Below, one piece after another: positions 40,565-47,599 of a stretch of DNA of 54,282 nt. The notes beneath the pieces are model-generated. The model searched no databases. It was not told where the DNA came from and saw nothing but the letters and a program-made list of their open reading frames with translations. The position numbers were made by a program, and so were the translations under genes. The first letter of the stretch is position 1. Every line of letters starts with the position of its first letter. Source of the DNA: Scatosoma sp045643825 (lineage in GTDB: Bacteria > Bacillota > Clostridia > Christensenellales > Borkfalkiaceae); NCBI GenBank assembly GCA_045643825.1, contig JAZRFV010000062.1, positions 1 through 54,282 on the forward strand, read 5' to 3'.

Positions 40565-42661
40565 ATGAGAAGAATTATTAAATATGCTCTTGTAGTATTT
40601 GCATTGGCATTGCTTCCTTTTGCGATGGACAAATCGTCAAAGTCTGTTCAGGTAAGCGCTTCCGAATCCTCGATGTTATACGTTTCTTCGTCAGGGAGCG
40701 ATGAGAATAATGGTAGCGAGCAAAATCCTTATCAAACCTTGGATGCGGCGTTGTCCAACGCGGAGAACGGTTCCACAATTATTTTGAAGGATACGGTTAC
40801 TGTTAACGGATGGACTGCACACGGCAAGACCGTAACGATTTCGGGCGGTGTATTAGATGGAAGCGTCTCGTCGAGGCTGATTATCAACGACAACGTAACC
40901 TTTACTGACGTAACGATTAAGGCCACAGAGATTTATGCCAACGGTAACACAGTTGTTATGGGTGAAAATGTAACGACTTCGGGTAGTGGTGTTTATTTAT
41001 ATGGTGGAGGCGAAGAAGGCTCGACCTTGGATAGTACCAATTTAACGGTGCTTTCGGGTACTTACGGGTACATATTTGGTGGCAGTCATGGCGAAAAAGG
41101 TAATGCTGCAACTATTAACTATGATACTAAACTTACCATTGGTGGGACGACGCATGCACAGTTTGTTTTTGGTGGAGCGAACGGCTCGTCGGATATTTTC
41201 GGCACGACATATCTTAAAATTACAGATGGCACCTTTGAAGGCGTATACGGAGGGAATCATTCAACCAACGCGGGCAACGACGTCGACTTTGAGATTACGG
41301 GTGGCACCTTTGAACAAGTATTTGGCGCGAGTATCCATTCCTATTTGACGGGGAAGGTGAATGTGCGTTTATTGGGCGGTACGGTTACTCGCCGTGTGTA
41401 CGGCGGTTGTTATAATGAGGCTTCCGAGACAACTTTTAAATTTACTCAATCTTTTTATGTGAATGGTAAAATTTATCTTTCGATTGGTGGTGACGCCAAC
41501 ATAACTATGGTGAATTCAATCGATAGAGCGATTTACGCTCGTTCTCGCCAAAGTACAAAAGGTGCGGGAGAAACTTCGACATTAACATTTGTAGACGAAA
41601 CCGCTTATAATAAGTATAGTACTAAATTAGGCGCCCAAGATATTTTTGGGAAGGGACTAATGGGTAATATCGCGCCTGCGGATGAAATGCATTATTACTA
41701 TTGTGAGGGGAATGGTGCAACGCTTACGCAAAAGTGTGCGTACTGTGACGATTTCTCGGCGAGCATTACAATGCAGTTGGATGAAAACGCATCCTTACGT
41801 TATACTGGGGACGCAATTGAACCCGTTATCGTTAACTATAATGGCGAGTGGGTAGGCGAAAAGCCGCAAGTTGTATATAAAAACAACGTAGAAGCCGGCA
41901 AGGGTGTTTGCTCAATTACAGCAGGGCAGGTATCCGCTGAATTGGATTTTATTATCGTTGATGCGCCCGTTGTATTGGGCGGTAGCGTTCGTTTGTCCAA
42001 TCCTTCGGGGCTTCGTTTTCAATCGATCGTGCCTTCTGGCTTAAAGGATTCAGGGGCGGTATTTGGCACGTTGATTATCCCCAAAGCTGTGCTTGGCGAT
42101 AACGAGTTAACGCACGCAACGCCTATGGTGGAGGATATTCAACAAACGCAATGGGCAACGGAAACGGTAAAGGCGACGTACCCTCAAGATTATAAGGAAG
42201 GTTACGAATATTTCAACGCAGTAATGACGGGTATCCCCGAAGATCATTTTGGTACGGAGCTTGTTGCAAGAAGCTACGTTTATGCGAATGGTCAATATTA
42301 TTACGCGGAAGAGATTGATCGCTCTATTGCACAGGTAGCGGCGTTTGCATTGGAAGATGGTTACAGCAATGAAATCTTATACGATTACGTTGACAAGGCG
42401 GTAGAAGGCACCCCCTTAACCATGGAGACTGAAGTGGAACTTTGGGAGAATGAAACGGCTTATCAGCTCACTTTAGAGGGGAATCCTAATGGGTATGCGG
42501 TAATTTGGACCAGCTCCAACGAAGAAATCGTAAGCGTAGACAAAAACGGTTATATTACGGCGGGTAGATTGCAAGGGCGTGTAACGATTACGGCTCAATT
42601 GGGAAGTCAAATCGTACAATGTACCGTTGTTTCGATGCGTAGATGGTCGAATTATTATTAA
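40565..42661 (+). CDS. secreted beta-helix protein with xRF-GIP and Big_2 C-terminal domains
   Basis: 698 residues from the ATG at 40565, chosen for AGGAGGGG just upstream; the ATG at 40544 lies inside the preceding peptide gene. Signal peptide 1-30. The beta-helix starts YVSSSGSDENNGSEQNPYQT, a known right-handed helix entry, and continues with GGTF/GGTY coils to about residue 380. The domain at 468-615 (41966-42409) has SGLRF, AVMTGIP, GTELVARSYV and SIAQVAAFA, homologous to the protein at 21703. A final Big_2 domain (about 620-690) has WTSSNEEIVSVDKNGYI. No anchor motif. Likely a surface or shed glycan- or host-binding protein. Confidence 0.85.
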   Translation: MRRIIKYALVVFALALLPFAMDKSSKSVQVSASESSMLYVSSSGSDENNGSEQNPYQTLDAALSNAENGSTIILKDTVTVNGWTAHGKTVTISGGVLDGSVSSRLIINDNVTFTDVTIKATEIYANGNTVVMGENVTTSGSGVYLYGGGEEGSTLDSTNLTVLSGTYGYIFGGSHGEKGNAATINYDTKLTIGGTTHAQFVFGGANGSSDIFGTTYLKITDGTFEGVYGGNHSTNAGNDVDFEITGGTFEQVFGASIHSYLTGKVNVRLLGGTVTRRVYGGCYNEASETTFKFTQSFYVNGKIYLSIGGDANITMVNSIDRAIYARSRQSTKGAGETSTLTFVDETAYNKYSTKLGAQDIFGKGLMGNIAPADEMHYYYCEGNGATLTQKCAYCDDFSASITMQLDENASLRYTGDAIEPVIVNYNGEWVGEKPQVVYKNNVEAGKGVCSITAGQVSAELDFIIVDAPVVLGGSVRLSNPSGLRFQSIVPSGLKDSGAVFGTLIIPKAVLGDNELTHATPMVEDIQQTQWATETVKATYPQDYKEGYEYFNAVMTGIPEDHFGTELVARSYVYANGQYYYAEEIDRSIAQVAAFALEDGYSNEILYDYVDKAVEGTPLTMETEVELWENETAYQLTLEGNPNGYAVIWTSSNEEIVSVDKNGYITAGRLQGRVTITAQLGSQIVQCTVVSMRRWSNYY

Positions 42662-42728
42662 TTTGCATGTCCTCGTATACGTCTGCCTCAAAATTTAGTT
42701 TTTGCCTCAAGAAAAATTAAATTCTATC

Positions 42729-42757
42729 TTGACAAATGCTATCATATGATATAAAAT
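42729..42757 (+). promoter_or_regulatory. promoter of the MgtC-like gene with a palindrome in the spacer
   Basis: TTGACA (42729-42734) and TAAAAT (42752-42757), 17-bp spacer. TATCATATGATA (42740-42751), a perfect 12-bp palindrome, fills the spacer and is a possible operator. Confidence 0.7.
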
Positions 42758-42787
42758 ATAAGAATATCATAGGAATGAGGATATTAT

Positions 42788-43435
42788 ATGAGCGGATTTG
42801 AAATGTTATTGCCGTTGCTTATGTCCATTATTTTTGGTTTTGCAATTGGCTTGGAAAGAAAATATCGTTTAAAAGAAGCAGGCGTTCGTACGCATACAAT
42901 TGTGTGCTTTGGTGCAGCGTTGATGATGGTGGTATCGAAGAATGCGTTTAGCGGCGCGGACGAGGCTCGTGTGGCGGCGCAAATCGTGTCTGGTATCGGT
43001 TTTATCGGCGCAGGTATGATTGTATATCGTCAGCACGAGGTGCGTGGTTTGACGACGGCGGCTGGCGTATGGGCAACGGCGGGCATTGGTATGGCTTGCG
43101 GCAGTGGTAAGGTGGAGATGTACCACGTTGCATTTGGCGCAACTGTACTTATGATTATCGTGCAATGTGTTTTGCATTTGCCATATCGTCTTTTCAGTAA
43201 TCCTAAAACCTATTCGGTTAAGATTGAATTCGTGCAAAAGGTTGACGAAAATTTGCAGATTAAGGAATTGTTTGGTACCGATCGCTTTAACAAGTTAGTG
43301 ATTACCCGTGAAAACGGTCAAACCATTTATAGTGCGACCTTGAATACGGAAAGGGAGTATTCTTCTACACGTCTTAATGAAATTATGCAGGAGCATGCCT
43401 TTATTCGTTCTTTGGAACGCTGTGATAATGACTAA
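42788..43435 (+). CDS. MgtC/SapB-family membrane protein
   Basis: 215 residues: four to five N-terminal helices with the family signature FAIGLERKYRLKEAGVRTH and GIGFIGAGMIVYR, then a soluble C-terminal domain (about 140-215). MgtC proteins are linked to magnesium limitation and intracellular survival in pathogens, and SapB-type relatives are widespread in environmental and gut bacteria. GAGG lies eight bases before the ATG. It has its own promoter with a palindromic operator candidate and its own terminator. Confidence 0.9.
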   Translation: MSGFEMLLPLLMSIIFGFAIGLERKYRLKEAGVRTHTIVCFGAALMMVVSKNAFSGADEARVAAQIVSGIGFIGAGMIVYRQHEVRGLTTAAGVWATAGIGMACGSGKVEMYHVAFGATVLMIIVQCVLHLPYRLFSNPKTYSVKIEFVQKVDENLQIKELFGTDRFNKLVITRENGQTIYSATLNTEREYSSTRLNEIMQEHAFIRSLERCDND

Positions 43436-43440
43436 ATGAT

Positions 43441-43468
43441 AAAAGCCGCAGTAAACCTGCGGCTTTTT
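43441..43468 (+). terminator. terminator after the MgtC-like gene
   Basis: AAAAGCCGCAG (43441-43451) and CTGCGGCTTTT (43457-43467), loop TAAAC, 11-bp stem. Confidence 0.9.
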
Positions 43469-43500
43469 AGATATTACGATAAAAAAGTTATTTAAAACTA

Positions 43501-43529
43501 TTGCTTATTTAGGTAAATTATATTATAAT
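43501..43529 (+). promoter_or_regulatory. orphan plus-strand promoter facing the tRNA
   Basis: TTGCTT (43501-43506) and TATAAT (43524-43529), 17-bp spacer. No ORF follows before the tRNA on the other strand. Confidence 0.65.
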
Positions 43530-43535
43530 ATTCCC

Positions 43536-43646
43536 AATACAACAAGGGAACTGGTTTTGTTGCGCAAGAAGGTTTTACTTAAATTTGTATAAGCTTGAAT
43601 AAAAAAATACGCCCCAACGCAATTTATTGCATTGAAACGTATTTTG
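43536..43646 (+). ncRNA. possible small RNA of about 110 nt
   Basis: Transcription from 43501-43529 would give an RNA with a CAACAA/TTGTTG hairpin, ending in the AAAATACG/CGTATTTT hairpin that is also the tRNA terminator. It has no start codon with a ribosome site. The alternative is that the promoter serves rnhA at 43824 through the antisense strand of the tRNA. Confidence 0.3.
43601..43645 (-). terminator. terminator of the UCA-anticodon tRNA
   Basis: On the minus strand AAAATACG and CGTATTTT enclose an inner CAATGCAA/TTGCGTTG stem, followed by a run of T (TATTTTTTTATTC). It starts directly after the tRNA CCA. Confidence 0.85.
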
Positions 43647-43718
43647 GCAGGGGCTATAAGAATTGAACTCATCTCATTGGTTTTGAAGAACAAGGCACAA
43701 CCACTATACCAAACCCCT
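43645..43718 (-). tRNA. tRNA-Trp-like with anticodon UCA (UGA reader)
   Basis: The minus strand folds as a 74-nt tRNA: acceptor AGGGGTT/AGCCCCT (with one T-G pair), discriminator G73 and encoded CCA, D arm GTAT/GTGC, T arm ATGAG/CTTAT with loop TTCAATT. The anticodon stem TTGTT/ACCAA has one mismatch and its loop is CTTCAAA, so the anticodon is UCA. A1-U72, G5-C68 and G73 are tRNA-Trp identity elements; normal tRNA-Trp has loop CTCCAAA. The short variable loop excludes tRNA-Sec. It has a perfect promoter and a terminator. Confidence 0.72.
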
Positions 43719-43731
43719 AAAGAACGAAGCT

Positions 43732-43760
43732 ATTATATAACAAAAAAAGAGATTTGTCAA
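43732..43760 (-). promoter_or_regulatory. consensus promoter of the UCA tRNA
   Basis: Perfect TTGACA (43755-43760) and TATAAT (43732-43737) with a 17-bp spacer on the minus strand. Confidence 0.93.
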
Positions 43761-43823
43761 TTGTTTTGCACAGTATCTTCGTGAAAATTTTTCATTTTAA
43801 CAAAAATATTTTGGTGAGAAACT

Positions 43824-44336
43824 ATGGAACAAAAAAAGAAAGTAATTTTATATACCGACGGCGCTTGTTCAGGGAACCCTGGGCTTGGTGGATATGCAGG
43901 GATTTTGATTTACGGTGAACATCGACTTGAGTATAGTGCCGCGGAAAAGCAAACGACCAACAACCGTATGGAGGTGCTGGCTGTTATTGCTGGCTTGAAA
44001 CGGCTCAAATATCCCTGTATCGTCGATGTATACAGCGATTCGGCTTACACGGTGAACGCCTTCCTCAATGGTTGGATCTATGCTTGGAGAAAGAATGGAT
44101 GGAAAAAGGCGGATAAAAAAGCGGTTTCCAACGTGGATTTATGGGAGGAATTGTATTCCCTTGTGCAAAAACACGAGGTGACGTTCCATAAGGTTGCAGG
44201 GCATGCTGATAACGAGTTGAATAATCGCTGTGACGAGCTTGCTCGTGCGGCGATTGTGGACTTGAGGGCAACTTTACCGTTAGAGGAATTGAAAGAATTG
44301 GAAAAAGTTTCTCAAAAAACGGAAGAAGATAGCTGA
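43824..44336 (+). CDS. rnhA: ribonuclease HI
   Basis: 170 residues. Degrades RNA in RNA-DNA hybrids. The catalytic carboxylates are Asp12 (YTDGACSGNPG), Glu50 (NNRMEVLA), Asp72 (VYSDSAYT) and Asp137 (NNRCDELA), with the helper His127 in VAGHADNE. The basic handle region WIYAWRKNGWKKADKK is present, as in E. coli RNase HI. About 20 extra acidic residues follow at the C terminus. The stop is TGA; read-through would add only 11 residues before TAA. The gene stands apart, just after the tRNA promoter, with a weak GGTGAG site. Confidence 0.95.
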   Translation: MEQKKKVILYTDGACSGNPGLGGYAGILIYGEHRLEYSAAEKQTTNNRMEVLAVIAGLKRLKYPCIVDVYSDSAYTVNAFLNGWIYAWRKNGWKKADKKAVSNVDLWEELYSLVQKHEVTFHKVAGHADNELNNRCDELARAAIVDLRATLPLEELKELEKVSQKTEEDS

Positions 44337-44364
44337 TACGGTTATAGAGTATGGATGAATTTGC

Positions 44365-44370
44365 TATAAT
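44365..44370 (+). promoter_or_regulatory. -10 box giving a leaderless mRNA for the VTT gene
   Basis: TATAAT at 44365-44370 ends six bases before the ATG at 44377, so transcription should start at or next to the A of the start codon. A weak -35 (TTATAG) lies 17 bp upstream. No Shine-Dalgarno exists. Confidence 0.6.
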
Positions 44371-44376
44371 GATATT

Positions 44377-45294
44377 ATGGCAAATAAGAAGAAATTAAAA
44401 ATAAGACGAAATGGGGATGAAAAGTGGTTGATATTAACCACTTTTTTCTCATTAACGATGGCGGATATTGTGTTTTCGGTGTTATGTTTGGCCAATTCTC
44501 GTCTATCCTTTATTAGAGAATATTATACGCTGTGGGTGATAATTTTCGCAGGTTTCTTTTGTGTCTTGTGCTGTGTGGGGATTTGTATAGCGCTCTACCA
44601 CAAAGAAACGGCGGTAAAAATGTTATTCAGCGTATATTTTTTTACGCTTTTTTGCCTCGTGCTTATTTTTATCTTTCAAAAAACGGGATTTTTTGATTTG
44701 GTGAAATCCTCCGAAGGATTACAGCAATATTTAGAGAAGGCAGGGATATGGATGCCGATTTTATATATAGCATTGCAGTTTTTGCAGGTAATCATTTTGC
44801 CTATACCCGGGATTGTGAGTACGATGGCAGGGGTAACACTTTTCGGGCCGTTTAAAACCTTGATATATAGCTTGATTGGTATTTTGCTTGGCTCTTTAAC
44901 GGCGTTTTTTATAGGGAGAAAGCTTGGGAATAAAGCGGTGGAATGGATTGTCGGGAAGGAAACCCTGAAAAAGTGGCAAAAGAAGTTGAAAGGGAAGGAT
45001 AATTTGGCATTGACCATGATGTTTTTGTTTCCGCTATTTCCTGACGACGTGCTTTGTTTTCTTGCGGGACTGTCTTCGATGTCCAACCGATATTTTATCA
45101 CGATGATTATGGTTACACGGTTTATTGGGATCGCGGGGACGTGCTATTCTTTTAATTTCATTCCGTGGAATCGATGGTGGGGATTGGGTATTTGGGCAAT
45201 TTTACTCATCGGTATCGTTCTTATCTTTATCTTTGCATATAAAAATATGGATAATGTGCAAGCTTTTTTTCAGAAATTTTGCAAAAAGAAATGA
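44377..45294 (+). CDS. TVP38/TMEM64 (VTT-domain) membrane protein
   Basis: 305 residues: a basic N terminus, three leading helices (about 20-110) and a VTT/SNARE-associated domain (about 125-270) with ILPIPGIVSTMAGVTLFGP and the later FPLFPDDVLCFLAGLS. VTT proteins are linked to lipid scrambling or transport and envelope homeostasis. The start codon has no ribosome site; the -10 box lies immediately upstream, indicating leaderless translation. The stop is TGA; read-through would extend the protein by about 15 residues. Confidence 0.85.
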   Translation: MANKKKLKIRRNGDEKWLILTTFFSLTMADIVFSVLCLANSRLSFIREYYTLWVIIFAGFFCVLCCVGICIALYHKETAVKMLFSVYFFTLFCLVLIFIFQKTGFFDLVKSSEGLQQYLEKAGIWMPILYIALQFLQVIILPIPGIVSTMAGVTLFGPFKTLIYSLIGILLGSLTAFFIGRKLGNKAVEWIVGKETLKKWQKKLKGKDNLALTMMFLFPLFPDDVLCFLAGLSSMSNRYFITMIMVTRFIGIAGTCYSFNFIPWNRWWGLGIWAILLIGIVLIFIFAYKNMDNVQAFFQKFCKKK

Positions 45295-45363
45295 AAGACA
45301 AGCAAAGTGGGCGTGATGGCTGTTTTTTTTTCTTAAAAATGGAAAAAATTTTTTGTGGAGTGC

Positions 45364-45392
45364 TTGCAATTTAAAATTGTTTGTTGTATAAT
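45364..45392 (+). promoter_or_regulatory. promoter of the biotin-dependent decarboxylase operon
   Basis: TTGCAA (45364-45369) and TATAAT (45387-45392), 17-bp spacer, followed by an ~80-nt leader. Confidence 0.85.
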
Positions 45393-45476
45393 GATACTTG
45401 GTAAGAAATTTTCAAAATTTTAGATAAGGGTTTTGAAATATATATCGTAACAAACGAAAATTTTGAAGGAGAAAAT

Positions 45477-46844
45477 ATGGATAAAATTCAGTTGTTACAA
45501 GAAAGAAAAGCGCAGGTTGAAGCTGCAGGAAAGGATATCCGCGCGCAAATTTCGGCATTGATTGATGCGGATAGCTTTGTTGAATTGGCGGCTTTTAGCT
45601 TTTCGAGAAATGAGTTTTACGGTGAAAATGCCGAAGGGGAAGGTGTTGTGACGGGGTTTGCGACGGTGGACGGTTATCCGTTCTATATTGTTGCGCAAAA
45701 CTATGCGGTGATGAACGGCGGTATGTCGAAAGCAAATTGCGAAAAGATTGCAAAATGTTTAGACGCCGCTGAAAAGAATTATACGCCCGTAATCTATTTA
45801 CTTAATACCCAAGGCGTACAAATTGGTGAAGGCGTTTCCGTATTGGAAGGCTTGGGCAAGCTCTTGATGCGTAGTACGCAGTTGAAGGGTGTTGTTGCAC
45901 AGTATGTTGTTGTAAATGGTGACGTATTTGGTTCGGCTGCTATGCTTGCAGCGATTGCGGATTTCACCTTCTTTATTGAAAAGAAGAGCGTGCTTTCCGT
46001 GAATAGCCCCTTCGTTTTGTCTGCAAAGGCGAATAAAAACCTTTCCAAGGAAGAGGTCGGCAATGCGAAAGCATTGGCAAAATCGGGCATTCCTGCCTTT
46101 GAATTGGCTGATATGGACGCTGTGCGTGAAAAAATTGTGGCGATCAACGACTTAATTTCCGTACCCATGGTAGATGCGGAACTCAATCAAAGCGCGCCTG
46201 CGTTAAACGTAGAAATATCCACGGATAATTTGCTGTCGATTTTCGAGAATGTAATTGAAATCGGCGCAATGAATGAACCCGAGGTGAAAACAGTTATCGG
46301 TCGTATCGGTGGTATTGCAGTCTCGGCTGTAATTTTCGACGGCGGGGATAAGGGCGTGGAATTAACGGCTGAAAAGATGGCGAAGATTAAGGCTTTTGCT
46401 GAACTTGCTTGTTGCTATGGATTGCCCTTTATTACCTTTACCGACGTGAAGGGGATTTGCCCTTGTATGCAGGTAAATAACAGCCGTGTTATGAAAGAAA
46501 TTTCCGAATATCTTTCGATGCTTGATACGATTGACACCGCTAAAATTGCGGTTGTGTATAAAAAGGCGATCGGTTTGGGCTATTCCTTGTTTGCATCCAA
46601 ATCGGTTGGGTTTGATTATACTTGCGCATTCGCAAATGCGAAAATTGCGTTGTTTGACGACGTACAAGGCGCGCAAATCGAGCTTGGCAATGAAAAAATG
46701 GACAAATCGGCGCTTGCGGCTCGTTATGCGGAAGAAAACTCCGACCCCATTCATGCAGCAAAGAATGGCTATATCGATGCGATTATCGAGCCGCAGTTTG
46801 TAAAACAATATTTGATTGCATCCTTACAAATGCTTGCAAAATAA
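45477..46844 (+). CDS. biotin-dependent acyl-CoA carboxyltransferase subunit (MmdA/PccB/12S type)
   Basis: 455 residues of the crotonase-like carboxyltransferase family, which moves CO2 between carboxybiotin and an acyl-CoA such as methylmalonyl-CoA. The N half has GEGVVTGFATVDGYPFYIVAQ and the C half DGGDKGVELTAEKMAKIKAF, with FITFTDVKGICP. It is shorter and more divergent than the usual 510 residues, and the GXG oxyanion loops are less conserved, so the acyl substrate is uncertain. AGGAG lies seven bases before the ATG. It is the first of five genes transcribed together. Confidence 0.87.
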   Translation: MDKIQLLQERKAQVEAAGKDIRAQISALIDADSFVELAAFSFSRNEFYGENAEGEGVVTGFATVDGYPFYIVAQNYAVMNGGMSKANCEKIAKCLDAAEKNYTPVIYLLNTQGVQIGEGVSVLEGLGKLLMRSTQLKGVVAQYVVVNGDVFGSAAMLAAIADFTFFIEKKSVLSVNSPFVLSAKANKNLSKEEVGNAKALAKSGIPAFELADMDAVREKIVAINDLISVPMVDAELNQSAPALNVEISTDNLLSIFENVIEIGAMNEPEVKTVIGRIGGIAVSAVIFDGGDKGVELTAEKMAKIKAFAELACCYGLPFITFTDVKGICPCMQVNNSRVMKEISEYLSMLDTIDTAKIAVVYKKAIGLGYSLFASKSVGFDYTCAFANAKIALFDDVQGAQIELGNEKMDKSALAARYAEENSDPIHAAKNGYIDAIIEPQFVKQYLIASLQMLAK

Positions 46845-46853
46845 GAGGTGCGT

Positions 46854-47204
46854 ATGTTGATGAATTTATTGACAAATGCAAACCTGCCAGAGGGATACAA
46901 AAAGGTAGGCGTAGGCGAGGCGGCGTTGAACGCTTTGATTGGCTATGCTGTTGTATTTGCAGGTATTGCGTTTTTGATTTTAGTCGTATGGTTTGTGGGT
47001 AAAATTGTGTCGAAATCACAATCCACGCCGAAAAAGACTGCTGTTTTAGATAAAACCTCGGTAAATACACCTGTTCAAAGCACTACCACGAACGATGAGG
47101 TGGATGAGGAAACGGTAGCGGTTATTATGGCCGCATTGATGGCGTATTATCAAACGAACAATCCGAAATGTGAATTTACGGTTAAGAGAATTAAGAGAAT
47201 TTAA
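46854..47204 (+). CDS. OadG-type small membrane subunit
   Basis: 116 residues with one membrane helix (about 24-48), an Ala/Thr linker and a C-terminal segment EETVAVIMAALMAYYQ, the pattern of the gamma subunit of sodium-pumping decarboxylases. It tethers the cytoplasmic transferase to the membrane pump. The start at 46854 has AAGAGG six bases upstream. The gene lies 9 bp after the transferase gene. Confidence 0.83.
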   Translation: MLMNLLTNANLPEGYKKVGVGEAALNALIGYAVVFAGIAFLILVVWFVGKIVSKSQSTPKKTAVLDKTSVNTPVQSTTTNDEVDEETVAVIMAALMAYYQTNNPKCEFTVKRIKRI

Positions 47205-47216
47205 GGAGAGAAAAAT

Positions 47217-47576
47217 ATGCGTAATTTTGTAATCACAGTAAATGGTAAATCTTATCAAGTAGGCGTTGAAGAAGTAGGTGCGACGGCAGCTACTCCTGTT
47301 GTTGCTGCGGCACCCGTGGCGGCTCCCGTAGCTGTGGCTGCTGCTCCTAAAGCGGCTCCTGCAAACGGCGAAAAAGTAAAAGCTCCTTTCCCTGGCCTTA
47401 TCAAAAATCTTTTGGTGGCAGAAGGTACGGCTGTAAAGAAGGATCAACCTATTTTGGTGTTGGAAGCAATGAAGATGGACAACGATATCGTTGCTCCTTG
47501 CGATGGTGTTGTAAGCTTCCAGGTTGTAAAGGGTGCTAACGTAGAATCCGACGCTGTTTTGGCGGTTATCGGTTAA
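47217..47576 (+). CDS. biotin carrier protein (BCCP/1.3S type)
   Basis: 119 residues: an N-terminal strand region, an Ala/Pro/Val-rich flexible hinge (about 22-50) and a biotinyl domain with the attachment Lys86 in EAMKMDN. It shuttles carboxybiotin between the two transferases and the pump. AGGAG lies about eight bases before the ATG. It is a separate small subunit here rather than a C-terminal part of OadA. Confidence 0.94.
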   Translation: MRNFVITVNGKSYQVGVEEVGATAATPVVAAAPVAAPVAVAAAPKAAPANGEKVKAPFPGLIKNLLVAEGTAVKKDQPILVLEAMKMDNDIVAPCDGVVSFQVVKGANVESDAVLAVIG

Positions 47577-47599
47577 GAAATTCCTAAAGGAGTACGATT

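Noticed and set aside
43645..43718. Selenocysteine tRNA as an explanation of the UCA anticodon
   Set aside because: tRNA-Sec is about 95 nt with a long variable arm and 8-bp acceptor; this one is 74 nt with a four-base variable loop.
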